Shown piece by piece: positions 41,582 to 54,320 of a stretch of 64,000 bases of DNA. The stretch spans positions 39,657,366-39,721,365 of the forward strand of contig NC_088777.1 in NCBI RefSeq assembly GCF_954871325.1. The letters run 5' to 3'. Each line of letters starts with the position of its first letter. The first letter of the stretch is position 1. The translations under genes were made by a program, and so were the position numbers. The stretch comes from Gordionus sp. m RMFG-2023. Lineage: Eukaryota; Nematomorpha; Gordioida; Chordodea; Parachordodidae. Below the pieces are notes generated by a model. That model searched no databases and had not been told where the DNA came from. It worked only from the letters and a program-made list of their open reading frames with translations.

Positions 41582-42922
41582 ACTAACAATTGGTGGTGAT
41601 TAATATCTCTATTTTTAACAGGTTTTGAGCTAAATCAACTGAATTTTTAGGCGAAAGCTATCATCTTAGCCTCATTCGAAATTTAAAAATAATATAATCT
41701 TGCCTCAAGGCGTAACAATTTTTTATTTAGGATTTAGTTAATTTAACAACATTACTGGTAAGAAATAGTCAAATTTAAAAATATTTAAAATGTTTATAAA
41801 GGAATGAATTTTGATATATGTACATTTTAGCTATAATTTAATGTGAGAGAAATAATAAATTGGTATATTTTTTATCAGGTTCTTCAATGTCTTTTTGTTA
41901 ATTAAATATTATTTATTGATTAATTTATAAAAAATAATCATTAAGAACATACTAACAATAATAAAATATTATGTAGGCAGCATCTTTATGACAGAAAAAT
42001 TATTGATAGCAACTTTTGAAATCAACTTCTAAAAATAATTTGAATTTTTTATCAGTTATTTTTATCTGAAACGTATAAAAGAAGAATATGCCATTTAGAT
42101 AAATATTTAAACAGCTCAGTTCATCTTATTGAATCTATATTTATAGTTGAATACATAGGAACATATCCAGGTGATTGTAGGCAAATGAGTAATTAAAGTA
42201 TATTCTTTGGATACAATTATAGTTACAAATAGATCTTTTATATTATTCAATTTGATTTTTTCTTGGTGGGATTAGGATATGATTATTAGGTATTAGATAA
42301 CATATAGTTAATTTATATGTCCCAAAAAATTAGGGTAAAAATTTAAATATTAAAATATAATATCTAAATAATAAGATAAAATGAAGAATCTCTTAATTAT
42401 ATATCTATAAATACATTTAGCAAATTTCTTACCTAGAAATATTTGATATTATGAATATAAAATTCTTTGGTGATGTTTAATAGAACAAAAAATTTAATTA
42501 TTATTTCAGACAAATGTAACTAAAGAATATATTACAAATTGAAGCCCTCTTTTTAAAAAGATAACTGTAGATTTTATTTATAGATTAATAAATTTAAAAT
42601 GGTAATGGCAATAATTGAGTTGGGTTATATATATTATCAAAATTTTAGATATAATTACAGTGAAAAGAGTGTTATTATTAAATTTACAATGAAAAGGGGA
42701 AACAAAGTAAGATTTTAATTTAATACATATTGTAATTAAATATGGATATGCAATTAAGTAAGATTAAACATGTTTAAATATAAAAAGAAAATAATTTAAT
42801 TTAAAAAAATGTGTTAAAATATTTATAAATTTTTTAAAATTCTTCTAAAGTAAGAAAAAAATATGTTTAATATAGAATATTTATTATCCAATAGATAATA
42901 ATTTTTTTAATTTAAATGAAAA
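41582..42922. other. No gene seen
   Basis: Uniformly AT-rich sequence between two hAT-type elements. No motif was recognised on either strand. Confidence 0.4.
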
Positions 42923-42942
42923 CTCCCAATTAGTGTTGCGTA

Positions 42943-43130
42943 ATCGGCTAAAAACTACGCCTAAGCCTAATAAGGCTAAGCCTAAAAATCGGCTAAGCCT
43001 ATTAGCCTAAGCCTAAAAATCGGCTAAGCCTAATTAGGTATGCCTAAAAATCGGCTAAAACTAAAAATCGGCTAAGCCTAATTAGGTTAAGCTTAAAAAT
43101 CGGCTAAGCCTAAGCCTATATAAATCTGCT
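42943..43130. repeat. Left subterminal GGCTAAGCCTA repeat array
   Basis: Roughly eight copies of a 20-30 bp phrase, AAAAATCGGCTAAGCCTA with variants. The mirror array lies at 47139-47400. Such subterminal repeats are often transposase-binding sites in hAT elements; here that is inference. Confidence 0.85.
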
Positions 43131-43599
43131 AAAAAATTAGTCAAAATTCTGCATCGATGCTTAGTATTAATTATTATTTATTTATTTTAGTAAAATAATT
43201 TATTTTATTTATATTTAATGTAAATATTTTATTATTATCAACAAATAAACATGATATGATTTAATATTTTTTATTTATATTATTATATTTTCAAATGAAA
43301 ATAAATTTATTTATTTGATGTTATTTTAATAAAAAAAATAATATGCTGCTATATTGTAAAATTGTAATATTCTTTTTAATATAATTTATTAGTGATTTTC
43401 ACTATCTTCTTTATAAATACATCTTTTATTGAGGAATTATATTGTAAATTTTATTAGATAAATAAACAATCTTTTAGGTGAAATCTTTTATAATTTTTTT
43501 ATCATTTTTTTTAAATTATCTTTTTTATTAAATGAGGTGGATTTTATGAAACTTTTTTGATGATTTTATATGATCTTTTTAAGGATAATATTTTAATGT

Positions 43600-45028
43600 G
43601 ACAATTGTCATAATCGTTATTTTATAAGTTTTTTGAATTTTTTTGAAGAAAATAGGTTAAAATAAGTATTAATAACATGTGTAAATATAAATTTAGTGAA
43701 GATGTACCAAAGAAAAGTGACAATTGTCATAATCGTTATTTTTAAAGTTTTTTGAATTTTTTTTGACGACAATATGTTAAAATAAGTATTAATAACATGT
43801 TTAAATAAAAATTTAGTGAAGATGTACCATAGAAAATTGACAATTGTCATAATCGTTATTTTTAAAGTTTTTTGAATTTTTTTGAAGAAAATATGTTAAA
43901 ATAAGTATTAAAAACATGTTTAAATAAAAATTTAGTGAAGATGTACCATAGAAAAGTGACAATTGTCATAATCGTTATTTTATACGTTTTTTGAATTTTT
44001 TTGAAGAAAATAGGTTAAAATAAGTATTAATAACATGTGTAAATATAAATTTAGTGAAGATGTACCAATGAAAAGTGACATTTGTCATAATCGTTATTTT
44101 ATAAGTTTTTTGAATTTTTTTGAAGAAAATAGGTTAAAATAAGTATTAATAACATGTGTAAATATAAATTTAGTGAAGATGTACCAATGAAAAGTGACAT
44201 TTGTCATAATCGTTATTTTTAAAGTTTTTTGAATTTTTTTGAAGAAAATATGTTAGAATAAGTAGTAAAAACATGTTTAAATAAAAACTTAGTGAAGATG
44301 TACCATAGAAAAGTGACAATTATCATAATCGTTATTTTATAAGTTTTTGGAATTTTTTTGAAGAAAATATGTTAAAATAGTATTAAAAACATGTTTAAAT
44401 AAAAATTTAGTGAAGATGTACCATAGAAAAGTGACAATTATCATAATCGTTATTTTATAAGTTTTTTGAATTTTTTTGAAGAAAATATGTTAAAATAAGT
44501 ATTGATAACATGTTTAAATAAAATTTAGTGAAGATGTACCATAGAAAATTGACATTGTCATAATGGTTATTTTTAAAGTTTTTTGAATTTTTTTGACGAA
44601 AATATGTTAAAATAAGTATTAATAACATGTGTAAATATAAATTTAGTGAAGACAATGAAAAGTGACAATTGTCATATTCGTTATTTTTTAAATTTTTTTG
44701 ACGAAAATATGTTAAAATAAGTATTAATAACATGTGTAAATATAAATTTAGTGAAGATGTACCAATGAAAAGTGACAATTGTCATAATCGTTATTCTTAA
44801 AGTTTTTTGAATTTTTTTGACGAAAATATTTTAAAATATGTATATATAACATGTTTAAATAAAAATTTAATGAAGATGTACTCTAGATAAGCGACAATTG
44901 TCATAATCATTATTTTTCAAGTTTTTTAATTTTTGTTGACGAAAATATGTTAAAATGAGTAATAATAACATGTTTAAATAAAAATTTAGTGAAGATGTAC
45001 TATAGAAAAGTGACAATTGTCATAATCG
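43600..45028. repeat. Left array of about 119-bp tandem units
   Basis: The units begin with the perfect 10-bp palindrome GACAATTGTC (43600, 43719, 43839, 43958 and onward, with a few variants such as GACATTTGTC), followed by ATAATCGTTATTTT, TTTTTTGAATTTTTTTGA, ATAAGTATTAATAACATG and TTTAGTGAAGATGTACCA. Small open frames here are repeat artefacts, not genes. Confidence 0.9.
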
Positions 45029-45374
45029 TTATTTTTAAAATTTCTTTGATGTAAATGGGTAAAAATATAGATTGTAAAATTAAAATTGCCTGAGTATATG
45101 CCATAGAAAAACATATGGTAATAATAGATTCTTCCCCAAAAACAGGAGCAAATTGGCATTTTATTACATTTGTTCATCGGGTCAGAAATTAATATGCAAA
45201 ATTTATATCATAATATCTAATCCTAAGTTAGAAATTATTATTTTTTTACCAATTTTCACCAGACAATCTTGTTTAAAATTTGGGTAAACTTTTTTTTCTA
45301 TTTTAAAATCAATATCGATGCAAGTTAACTATTTTCGTCAAAAAAAATCAAAAAACTTTAAAAATAACGATTAT

Positions 45375-46690
45375 GACAATTGTCGCTTATCTAGAGTACA
45401 TCTTCACTAAATTTTTATTTAAACATGTTATCAATACTTATTTTAAAATATCTTTGTCAATAAAATTCCAAAAACTTTAAAACTAACGATTATGACAATT
45501 GTCACTTTTCATTGGTACATCTTCACTAAATTTATATTTACACATGTTATTAATACTTATTTTAACATATTTTCGTCAAAAAAATTCAAAAAATTAAAAA
45601 TAACGATTATGACAATTGTCACTTTTCTATGGCACATCTTCACTAAATTTTAATTTAAACATGTTTTTAATATTGATTTTAACATATTTTCTTCAAAAAA
45701 ATTCCAAAAACTTTAAAAATAACAATTATGACAAATGTCACTTTTCATTGGTACTTCTTCACTAAATTTATATTTACACATGTTATTAATACTTATTTTA
45801 ACATATTTTCTTCAAAAAAATTTAAAAAACTTTAAAATTAACGATTATGACAAATGTCACTTTTCATTGGTACATCTTCACTAAATTTATATTTACACAT
45901 GTTATTAATACTTATTTTAACATATTTTCGTCAAAAAAATTCAAAAAACTTTAAAAATAGCGATTATGACAATTGTCAGTTTTCTATGGTACATCTTCAC
46001 TAAATTTATATTTACACATGTTATTAATACTTATTTTAACATATTTTCGTCAAAAAAATTCAAAAAACTTTAAAAATAACGATTATGACAATTGTCACTT
46101 TTCTATGGTACATCTTCATTAAATTTATATTTACACATGTTATTAATACTTATTTTAACATATTTTCGTCAAAAAAATTCAAAAAACTTTAAAAATAGCG
46201 ATTATGACAATTGTCACTTTTCATTGGTACATCTTCACTAAATTTATATTTACACATGTTATTAATACTTATTTTAACATATTTTCGTCAAAAAAATTCA
46301 AAAAACTTTAAAAATAACGATTATGACAATTGTCACTTTTCTATGGTACATCTTCACTAAATTTATATTTACACATGTTATTAATACTTATTTTAACAAA
46401 TTTTCGTCAAAAAAATTCAAAAAACTTTAAAATTAACCATTATGACAATTGTCACTTTTCATTGGTACATCTTCACTAAATTTATATTTACTCATGTTAT
46501 TAATTCTTATTTTAACATATTTTCGTCAAAAAAATTCGAAAAACTTTAAAAATAACGATTATGACAATTGTCACTTTTCATTGGTACATCTTCACTAAAT
46601 TTGTATTTACACATGTTATTAATACTTATTTTAACATACTTCCTTCAAAAAAATTCAAAAAACTTATAAAAGAACGATTATGACAATTGT
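45375..46690. repeat. Right array of about 119-bp units, inverted to the left array
   Basis: GACAATTGTC recurs at 45375, 45494, 45612, then every 118-119 bp to 46681, with all other unit phrases reverse-complemented relative to the left array. Units within one arm are more alike than a random pair, suggesting ongoing homogenisation. Confidence 0.9.
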
Positions 46691-47138
46691 CACATTAAAA
46701 TATTATCCTTAAAAAGATCATATAAAATAACATCAAAAAAGTTTCATAAAATCCACCTTATTTAATAATAAATAGATAATTTTAAAAAAATGATAAAAGA
46801 TTTCACCTAAAAGATTGTTTATTTATCTAATAAAATTTACAATATAATTCCTCAATAAAAGATGTATTTACAAAAAAGATTGTGAAAATCACTAATAAAT
46901 TATATTATAAAGAATATTACATTTTTACAATATAGCAGCATATTATTTTTTTTATTAAAATAAATTTATTTTCATTTCAAAATATAATAATATAAATAAA
47001 AAATATTAAATCATATCATGTTTATTTGTTGATAATAATAAAATATTTACATTAAATATAAATAAAATAAATTATTTTACTAAAATAAATAATAATTAAT
47101 GCTAACATCGATGCAGAATTTTGACTAATTTATTTTAG

Positions 47139-47400
47139 CCAATTTTTAGGCTTAGCCCATTTTTAGGCTTAGCCAATTTTTAGGCTTAGCCGATTTTTAG
47201 GCTTAGCCAATTTTTAGGCTTAGCCGATTTTTAGGCTTAGCCTAATTAGGTTTAGCCGATTTTTAGGCTTAGCCTAATTAGGTTTAGCCGATTTTTAGGC
47301 TTAGCCTAATTAGGCTTAGCCGATTTTTAGGCTATACCTAATTAGGCTTAGCCGATTTTTCCACCTAAAATCTCGGCTAAGCCGTTTTTAGTCGGCTAAA
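47139..47400. repeat. Right subterminal TAGGCTTAGCCGATTTT array
   Basis: At least ten copies of TTTTTAGGCTTAGCC with or without a CTAATTAGG spacer. It is longer than the left array, so copy number has changed independently since insertion. Confidence 0.85.
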
Positions 47401-47430
47401 ATTAGCCGATTACGCAACACTACTCCCAAT

Positions 47431-50400
47431 CTTTTTCGAGAATTTAAAGACTAAAAAGAATACATAAATACTAGAACAAAGAAAAATGAATATAGTTATT
47501 AAAATGTCATCAATACCTGAAACAACAATAGGAAATCAAAGACATCGCAATATATGTTGAAATGTCTAGATTGGGACAACATGCAAGTTTGTTCCAAAGC
47601 TCTTAGGATATTTAAGATCTTTACACAATAGATTACGAATATTAATTGCCCCGGGACTCTTGCCAGCTCCTTTTTTAGACCAACTATATTTTGATAAATT
47701 TACTAATGGCTGTTTTCGTTTTTGGACTAACAGAGAGCAAATTTTCTATTATCTCCTTGAAGTCTCTTTTTTCTTACTTCTTTTTTGAATGTTTTATTCT
47801 TTTAGAGGATCTCCATTTATTTCTGAAAATGTGTCGCGTCTAGACTGATGCCTAAGGTAAAAATGTAAATATACTTAGTATTGGAATTGAAGGGGTAATC
47901 CATTATAAAATAATCGAAGGAGCTTATACCACCATAATCATTTCAGATAAATTCCATCGAAAATTTTTTTGGAGTTTTGAAAAATTAATATTGAGCAATC
48001 AATCCCCGCCTTAATTCAAGAGATAAAATTGTTGGGAATATTCAGCTCCTATATGAATTCATTCTTTATGATTTTAGTATTTTTTTCAATCACATGCAAA
48101 GCTATTTGGAGTCGGGTTATCGCTGATAACTGATTAATTAGGTAATCCTCATAATTGATTTGTAATAATAATCTTAATATTAGCTCTTTTATGTTCTAAA
48201 AAGGTACCATCATCGAGTTCGAGGAACATAGGGGTAATTTGATAAATTTTGATTATATTTTTTATTAATTTATTATTTTATCGAATTTACTAAAGTTTAT
48301 AATATTATCATATTTTTATCTAAATAAATAGATACAAAATTGATTACACCTCAGAGATTCCAAAAAAAAATTAAATATGTAAACTACTTTTTACAAAAAT
48401 GGATTCAAAATTTTCGATTAAATTTAATCAAAAATCTCACTTGAGCATTCTCAAAGAATATCAAAAAAAATTTTATCATCACAAATTATACATTTAAAAC
48501 ATAATTTATTTTTATTATTTAAACATTACGTTTAATCTTAATTATTTGCTTGTATTTATTTAATTTCAATAGGTATTAAGATAAAATCTCTTTATTTAAC
48601 CACTTTTTTTGTATATTTAATAATGATACTAGTTTTACTGTATAATTCAAGCTAGTGCAAGCGCAAAACGTTTGTTTTTGAAACGGAGGATCCCAGGTTA
48701 AATACTGGTAGATGGCAAAAAATTAAAATTAGGCTGTATAGACTCCTTGAATTTTAATACTTCAAAATGTTATGAAAACGATCATGTTTTGATTATGGAG
48801 AATGTACATATTAGATTATTATTATTTTTATTATCATTTATCATATTGACAACCGGCATATTCATTTGTCATTCTGTCTGCCCGCTCAGAAGCGATAACC
48901 AGATCCAGAATTGGAAAGTACATTATTATCTCTATCAAGACCTTCGGGATATACAGCCCGAAAATACCTTTCCAATACCAGCATTCCCATGCCAACCATA
49001 AATTAATATCATTAAGATATTGACAACACTTCCCTATTGTTCTAATTTTATTTGCAAAATTTGTTATAGTTTCCGTTGATCTTCGAAGTCTAACAAAGTC
49101 AAATCAAAACGAAAATGTTGTCGAAGTTTGTTTAAATATGACATATTGGCTTGATCTTCTTAAAAGATAATGTTTCAACAGAATCTGGATAGCAACTACG
49201 ATCAACTAATACTATATTCTTGTTGCCAAAGAATGTTAAAAATATATCTTTATATTGTGATTCAATTGGACACATTTTTTAGAAGAAAACTAGCTTCCCA
49301 TGTAGAAAATTAACAAGATATTGAACTCTCTCTATCGAATTTATAAATTTAACAGCAGATAAGTCCTTCAGTTTTCTTTTATCAGCTAAATTACAACCAT
49401 TTATGGTATAATCATCATTTGAGATATCGCTACCATTTAAAATTAAACTATCCATTTTTTTTACCCTCGTCTCGTCGCCATTAGAAAATTTATTCAGAGT
49501 TATTACATAAAATATAATCGCTTATAATAGCATATTCTTACTTAATTACTAATTTTTAAAATGTTCAATTTTTTATAAATAATATAATAAATATTAATTT
49601 ATTACAATAATATTATAATATATATAAATATAAAAAAAATATATAAATAATCTTTAAATATATTTTTTTCCTTTTAAATCTATGGATATCAGCTCAAGTT
49701 TGCGAAACATATTTTTCTCATGTAAAGAAATATTAAATCTTTGCTTAGCCATGACTCCCACAGCGTCTACATGAGCGGGGTGGATAGAAAAAGTTTTCCA
49801 ATTTTTTTAAAGGGAAGGGGGGGGGGATAGAGGTTGGCATTTAAGTGTGTAATCTAAATTTATTGGGGTGTTTTCTATTAATTTTCAAATAAAATAGGGC
49901 AAAATATATTGCTGTATAATATTATTTAATATTTTTATTATAGATCTATTATAATAATACTGCTAAACAATGACCAAATTTATCTGTTATATACAATCAT
50001 AGTTATTATTTTTCAAATAAAACTTTTTTATGGATAATTTTCTGCTATCTTTTCAAATGTAATTTTAAAAGATTAAGCATTCATCAGCAAGTTCATATTG
50101 ATGTCAAACAATATATTATAATAATGCATTTTATTCATTGTAAATATCGGGTTGTTTAAAATTATGTATGTTCTAAATAATAACTCCCTCACATTTACTC
50201 TTCTTATCGTTGGTAATAGAGTAATGATAATTTAAAAATATATGAAGGGAGTGCCATTATAAATAAAAACGCATAAACCAAAATGTAAAAATGCGAAATT
50301 TTTTTAGGGGGATAGGCATAGGTTTTTGAAAGGGGTTTGCAACCTGTAAATATCTTGTCATGTAGATGCTGTACCATCATTAATTATTAAAACAAAACAA

Positions 50401-50779
50401 TTGATGCATAAAATTATTTAATAAACGCTCGTTTTAAATGAAAATTTTTTCGAAAAGACGATACAAATAATTTATTTAATTTTTTTATATTGGTGTTCAA
50501 ATTGAATAACAGAATAAAAAAATGTTTACATATTTTTTTGCTCTCATAATAAAAGTTTCTATTCAAAAAAAACGTAAACCGTGTATTAATAATAAAAACT
50601 GTAACTGCTTATAGATACGCTGACGTTGTATCTGTATCTAAATCCATTTTTTGAATATTTCAAAATTACCATTTGTTTTAACCTAACATTATCCTATTTT
50701 TTAGTGGTATAAAAAAATTCAAAATTTTAAGGGGGCTCTTCAAATTCAGAGGTCTCGAGCCCGCCCCTAGTGACGCTTC
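47431..50779. other. Mostly no gene; one possible SINE and one coding-like pair of frames
   Basis: AT-rich. A phrase near 48655-48715 (AGCTAGTGCAAGCGC, then CCCAGGTTAAATACTGG) loosely resembles tRNA A and B boxes and may be a decayed SINE reaching about 49000. A GGGGGGGG-containing patch near 49815 and a GAGGTCTCGAGCCCGCCCC patch near 50745 look like MITE ends. Confidence 0.35.
49132..49455 (-). CDS. Unrecognised coding-like frames
   Basis: A 58-codon frame (49455-49279, starting MDSLILNGSDISNDDYTING) is followed, after a shift, by a 47-codon frame (49275-49132, with SQYKDIFLTFFGNKNIVLVD). Base use is more balanced than the flanks and the two read like one protein broken by a frameshift. I do not recognise the family. 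Decayed mobile-element coding is the simplest explanation. Confidence 0.3.
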
Positions 50780-50835
50780 TAGTGTTGTTAAAAAGCCCTA
50801 TTCGAGACGATTTTTAAAAACGGCAAGAAAACTTA
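50780..50835. mobile_element. Left end of a TAGTGTTGTTAAA-type MITE
   Basis: TAGTGTTGTTAAAAAGCC followed by GACGATTTTTAAAAACGGC matches the end of the elements at 24828 and 63791. The matching inverted end TTTTTAACAACACTA lies at 61781-61795. The flanking octamers do not match, so the two may or may not belong to one element. Confidence 0.5.
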
Positions 50836-50857
50836 CCAAAAATCAAAAGAATCTGTT

Positions 50858-51070
50858 ACCACTCCTTATATAGGATTGTAATTTATTTGTCGAAGCTAGT
50901 GGGAGAGACTTAATACAAATAAGGAACCTAGTATTAAATAAAATTAATATATAAATATTTAATAATTTCGGTTAATAATCTTACGAATGTTACAATCCCT
51001 TATATGAATTGTAATCAACTTATGAATTGTAATCAACTTGTCGAAGGTTGTAGTAGAGACCGTAACAACT
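50858..51070. repeat. Two diverged direct repeats upstream of the LTR-like sequence
   Basis: TTATATAGGATTGTAAT and TTGTCGAAGCTAGTGGGAGAGA (50870-50912) recur as TTATATGAATTGTAAT and TTGTCGAAGGTTGTAGTAGAGA (51000-51061). The purpose is unknown; they may be part of a retroelement end. Confidence 0.4.
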
Positions 51071-51404
51071 CTAATTTATTCAATTTAAAATAACTCTAAT
51101 TTTCTTCAATACAAAAAAACTAAGTACTGATTTTATTTAAATTTTTCCATTTATATACATCTTTTTAATATGCAAAAATTACAAGTATAATGAAAATTCA
51201 TAAAAAAAATAATGAAAATTACAAGTATTCATAAACATAATTAAAATTACCAGTCTATATAAAAAAATAATTTCCTTGACTACATATTCAAATTAATATT
51301 TAACCCTTGTCGATTTATAATAAAAATTACAAATATTAATATTACAAGTACGTATTCAAATTAATAATTAGTACACAAATACAACAGAATCCAACAATCT
51401 CAAA

Positions 51405-51706
51405 AATTTATAATCTTTATTAAAATATGAAAAAATCCTGAAAGAATTATAATCTTTATTTAAATATGACAAAATCCTGAAATAATTAATAATCTTTATT
51501 AAAATATGAAAAAATCTTGAAAGAATTAATAATCTTTATTAAGATATTGGAAAAAAAAATATTTTGAAAAGAATCTTCACAAAAATCATAATCATTAAAA
51601 AACATCGATTATAAAAAACGAGGAAAAAAATGTCATCATAAAAATGATTGACATTCTAATAATTAAATAAATATCAACAATAATAGTACAAACTAGGGCA
51701 TGTCAC
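51405..51706 (-). repeat. 3' LTR-like direct repeat
   Basis: It shares long identical runs with 61331-61606 (GAAAAGAATCTTCACAAAAA and ATGATTGACATTCTAATAAT among them). On the minus strand it begins TGACATG and contains a short array, TTTTAATAAAGATTATTAA, repeated three to four times, which offers multiple AATAAA polyadenylation signals. Confidence 0.7.
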
Positions 51707-53264
51707 CTCTTTATGGACCAATGACTATCCTTACAATGAAATATAATATTGAATATATATTTAGAAATATATTTTATTACTAATTATTGAATAATAAGAG
51801 AATTTTCTTCATATCATGTTCGTAGGGAAAAATATCTGATATCCATACTTTTATTCTATATTTATATAATCTTGAGCTTGATCACTAGTTGTACCGATAG
51901 TCATCAAGTAATCTTTGGCTTGATTTGAATAACGATAGTCATCAAGTCATCTTTGGCTTGTTACTAGCTTGACAAGAGTCGTCATCATATGTACATCGGA
52001 CTGATCATGGGGAATATGTTGTTTTCCAACATTATCGCAATTTTATGTTGAAATTTTTGGAATTATAATTGATCACATGTGATTATGAAGAAATGGTAAA
52101 TTTGATACAAAAAGAAAATAAAATTTATTTTATGTTTTTTATAAATAAATTATTAAATTACAATTTTGGGGAATTAAAAAAATATAATAAACAAATTATG
52201 CCAATAAAAAGGAAAAAAAATTTATCCATAAAAATAATTACCCCAGTCATGCGAATCACCAGGCTACATTATTATTCTTTCCATAAAATTAATTACAAAA
52301 TAAAGTCAACTCCTTTTTTTTTCCTTTTGCCGCACAAATCACATACATATACATAAAAATAAGTAGGAGGAAAACAATACAATAGAAGGGCTAGCGAAAA
52401 AAAATATTTAAGAAAAATTTTTTTTTTTAACCAAATGTTATCGACTAGTAACTCCTCTCTTTTTTTATAAACGAAAGTTATTATCTCGATCAAAAAATTC
52501 TTCTTTTTATATATGTTATGAAGCACCATGATAAAAAAAAAGTCATTCACCAAATTGATACTGTATTCTTTCCAACAAATGTATACTTTTACATCTGACC
52601 ATCACACAAAACGAGATTAAAAAAATATAACAACTGGCAGACATTGCCGATGAAAAAATCTTTTTATCAATGTGAATAATCAAACACAGACATGACCAAA
52701 CCAAAACTTTTCGAATAACACCGAGAATAAAAACTTTTATAATACCATAAAAAAAACTTTTCTATTCATTAAAAAAAATGACTTATCGCCACTGTCATCT
52801 GGGAGAACAAAAATTTTTTTTTACATGTTAATACAAAACAAAGGCATGACAAAAACTTTTCGAATACACCAAGAACAAAACTTTTCTAATACCATGAAAA
52901 ATAAGTTCTTTCTTGCATGATTCTCGTTTGATCATCTTATTTATATTAATATAACTCGTTTAATTTGTACCATAAAAACTTGTATCACTTATATTGGTAC
53001 TTGTCTGAATTGAAACCCCAAAAGAATATAACTCGTTTAATTTGTACCATAAAATCCCCTTGTAAGGTACATTACCGATCTAAGATTCTAAAAATTAAGA
53101 ATTAGGCCTAATATTTGAGCATAAAGACTCGAAACGTTAAAAATTAAGCCTAATATTTAAGCATAAAGATTCTAAACCTTAAGAATTACCTAATATTTGA
53201 GCATAAAGACTCAAAACATTAAGAATTAAGCCTAATATTTAAGCATATTACTATATTATCCCCC
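51707..53264. other. Retroelement interior, no recognised gene
   Basis: AT-rich sequence between the protease end and the 3' repeat. Small direct duplicates occur near 51895-51960 (GTCATCAAGTaATCTTTGGC class) and near 52730-52910 (AAAACTTTTC.AATAC.A class). Reverse transcriptase motifs were sought on both strands and not found. Confidence 0.4.
53085..53245. repeat. About 47-bp tandem repeat, three to four copies
   Basis: The phrase TTAAGCCTAATATTTAAGCA with ATAAAGACTC recurs with small changes, just downstream (minus strand) of the protease frame. Confidence 0.7.
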
Positions 53265-54320
53265 TTACTTATTTTCTCCAAACAGAGATATATCCTCACG
53301 CATCTTATGTAATTCATTAATTTCAATAGCAACCAATTTCTCTTCATTAGTCTTAATATTGTTGTCAACCATTGATTCCGTGGAAATTACATTCATATCA
53401 GAATTAATGGTTGAATTCCCTTCTCTTACAATTAAATCCGTCCCTTCTATTTCACAAATTTTATCTCGAACATTATTAGCCATACTTTTGTTTCTAGCCT
53501 CATTTACGACCGAACCATTCTGTGTTGCAAAAATATTCTGATAATTATTTAAGGAACCTAGCTTGATAATCCAATCCCACCCCATGATGGTCCCGACATC
53601 TTTCTTCAACACCCATAAACCTAGGAAAAATGTTGTATCATTGAGAATGACCCCCCAACTTGGTTTTTTCCCAAACTACTATTTCAGACCAATCAAATTG
53701 TCTGACACAGATAGATTCTTTTCCAATTATACCCCCAGGCCAATATTTATAATAATTTTTCTTAGACATTATTGAAATGATAGCCCCTGTGTCGAACAAT
53801 ATGTAGATTTTCCTCGAGTCAACTCTTACTGTAACTCTCGGACAGGACAAGGTTCGATTAATCTCTCAGTCATTAAAATGTCATATATTCTAATTGACTG
53901 ATCAATATTTATTCCATCTGAAATATCAGTTTCATTAGAATTCACATTTGAACATAAATTCAACTGGGAATTTAGCTGTTCTTTAATAATATTCATATAT
54001 TTCTTTGCAATATCACGAGGATATTTATCCCATTTAAAATTATTAACATCCTTTCTATCGGGATATTTAACAATACCCTTAGGATATTTCTCCCATTTAA
54101 AATTATTACCACCTTTAATACTTTTAATTTTATCATCATGATAACAAAAATTTCCATTAAAATCACCACTTCCAGGAGAATCAGATCTCATTTCAGCGTT
54201 ATTATACAATTTATTAACATTTTGATTTCTCGGTCTCCTACCCACTATATGACTACACCTGCAATCATATAGTCAATTTTAGGTAAATTCACGGCCACAT
54301 GTCCAGGTTTGTTATACTTA
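53265..54320 (-). pseudogene. gag C-terminus and retropepsin-like protease of the LTR element
   Basis: Minus-strand frames, in order: the second half of a CCHC knuckle (NKPGHVAVN, near 54300), a basic region MGRRPRNQNVNKLYNN and charged repeats with KWEKYP and KWDKYP, then a protease frame with VTVRVDSRKIYILFDTGA, where DTGA is the catalytic motif of retropepsins. After a frameshift comes VGTIMGWDWIIKLGSLN, matching the 'LG.DWL' protease end. A polar frame closes at 53265. A stop near 54245 and frameshifts near 53840 and 53630 break the chain. Confidence 0.7.

Larger units (their letters stand above)
42931..47422. mobile_element. Giant foldback hAT-type element
   Basis: This 4.5-kb element is almost entirely one inverted repeat around a spacer at about 45055-45340. 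The ends TAGTGTTGCGTAATCGGC and GCCGATTACGCAACACTA are flanked by a perfect duplication CTCCCAAT (42923-42930 and 47423-47430). From each end inward: an array of AGGCTTAGCCGATTTTT-type sub-repeats, about 450 bp of arm sequence, then 12-13 tandem units of about 119 bp. It has no coding capacity. Ends of YARNG type and the 8-bp duplication point to hAT mobilisation in trans. Confidence 0.92.

Noticed and set aside
43617-45177. Minus-strand frames of 63-107 codons at about 43.6, 44.5 and 45.0 kb
   Set aside because: Translations of the 119-bp tandem units and the adjoining spacer; they repeat themselves with frameshifts and have no start context.
43600-46690. CRISPR-like regular repeat array
   Set aside because: The units are contiguous tandem repeats without unique spacers, in animal DNA, inside a transposon.
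48747-49001. Plus-strand 84-codon frame with a hydrophobic segment
   Set aside because: It lies in a possible SINE-like region, has no family match, and its hydrophobic run comes from T-rich sequence.
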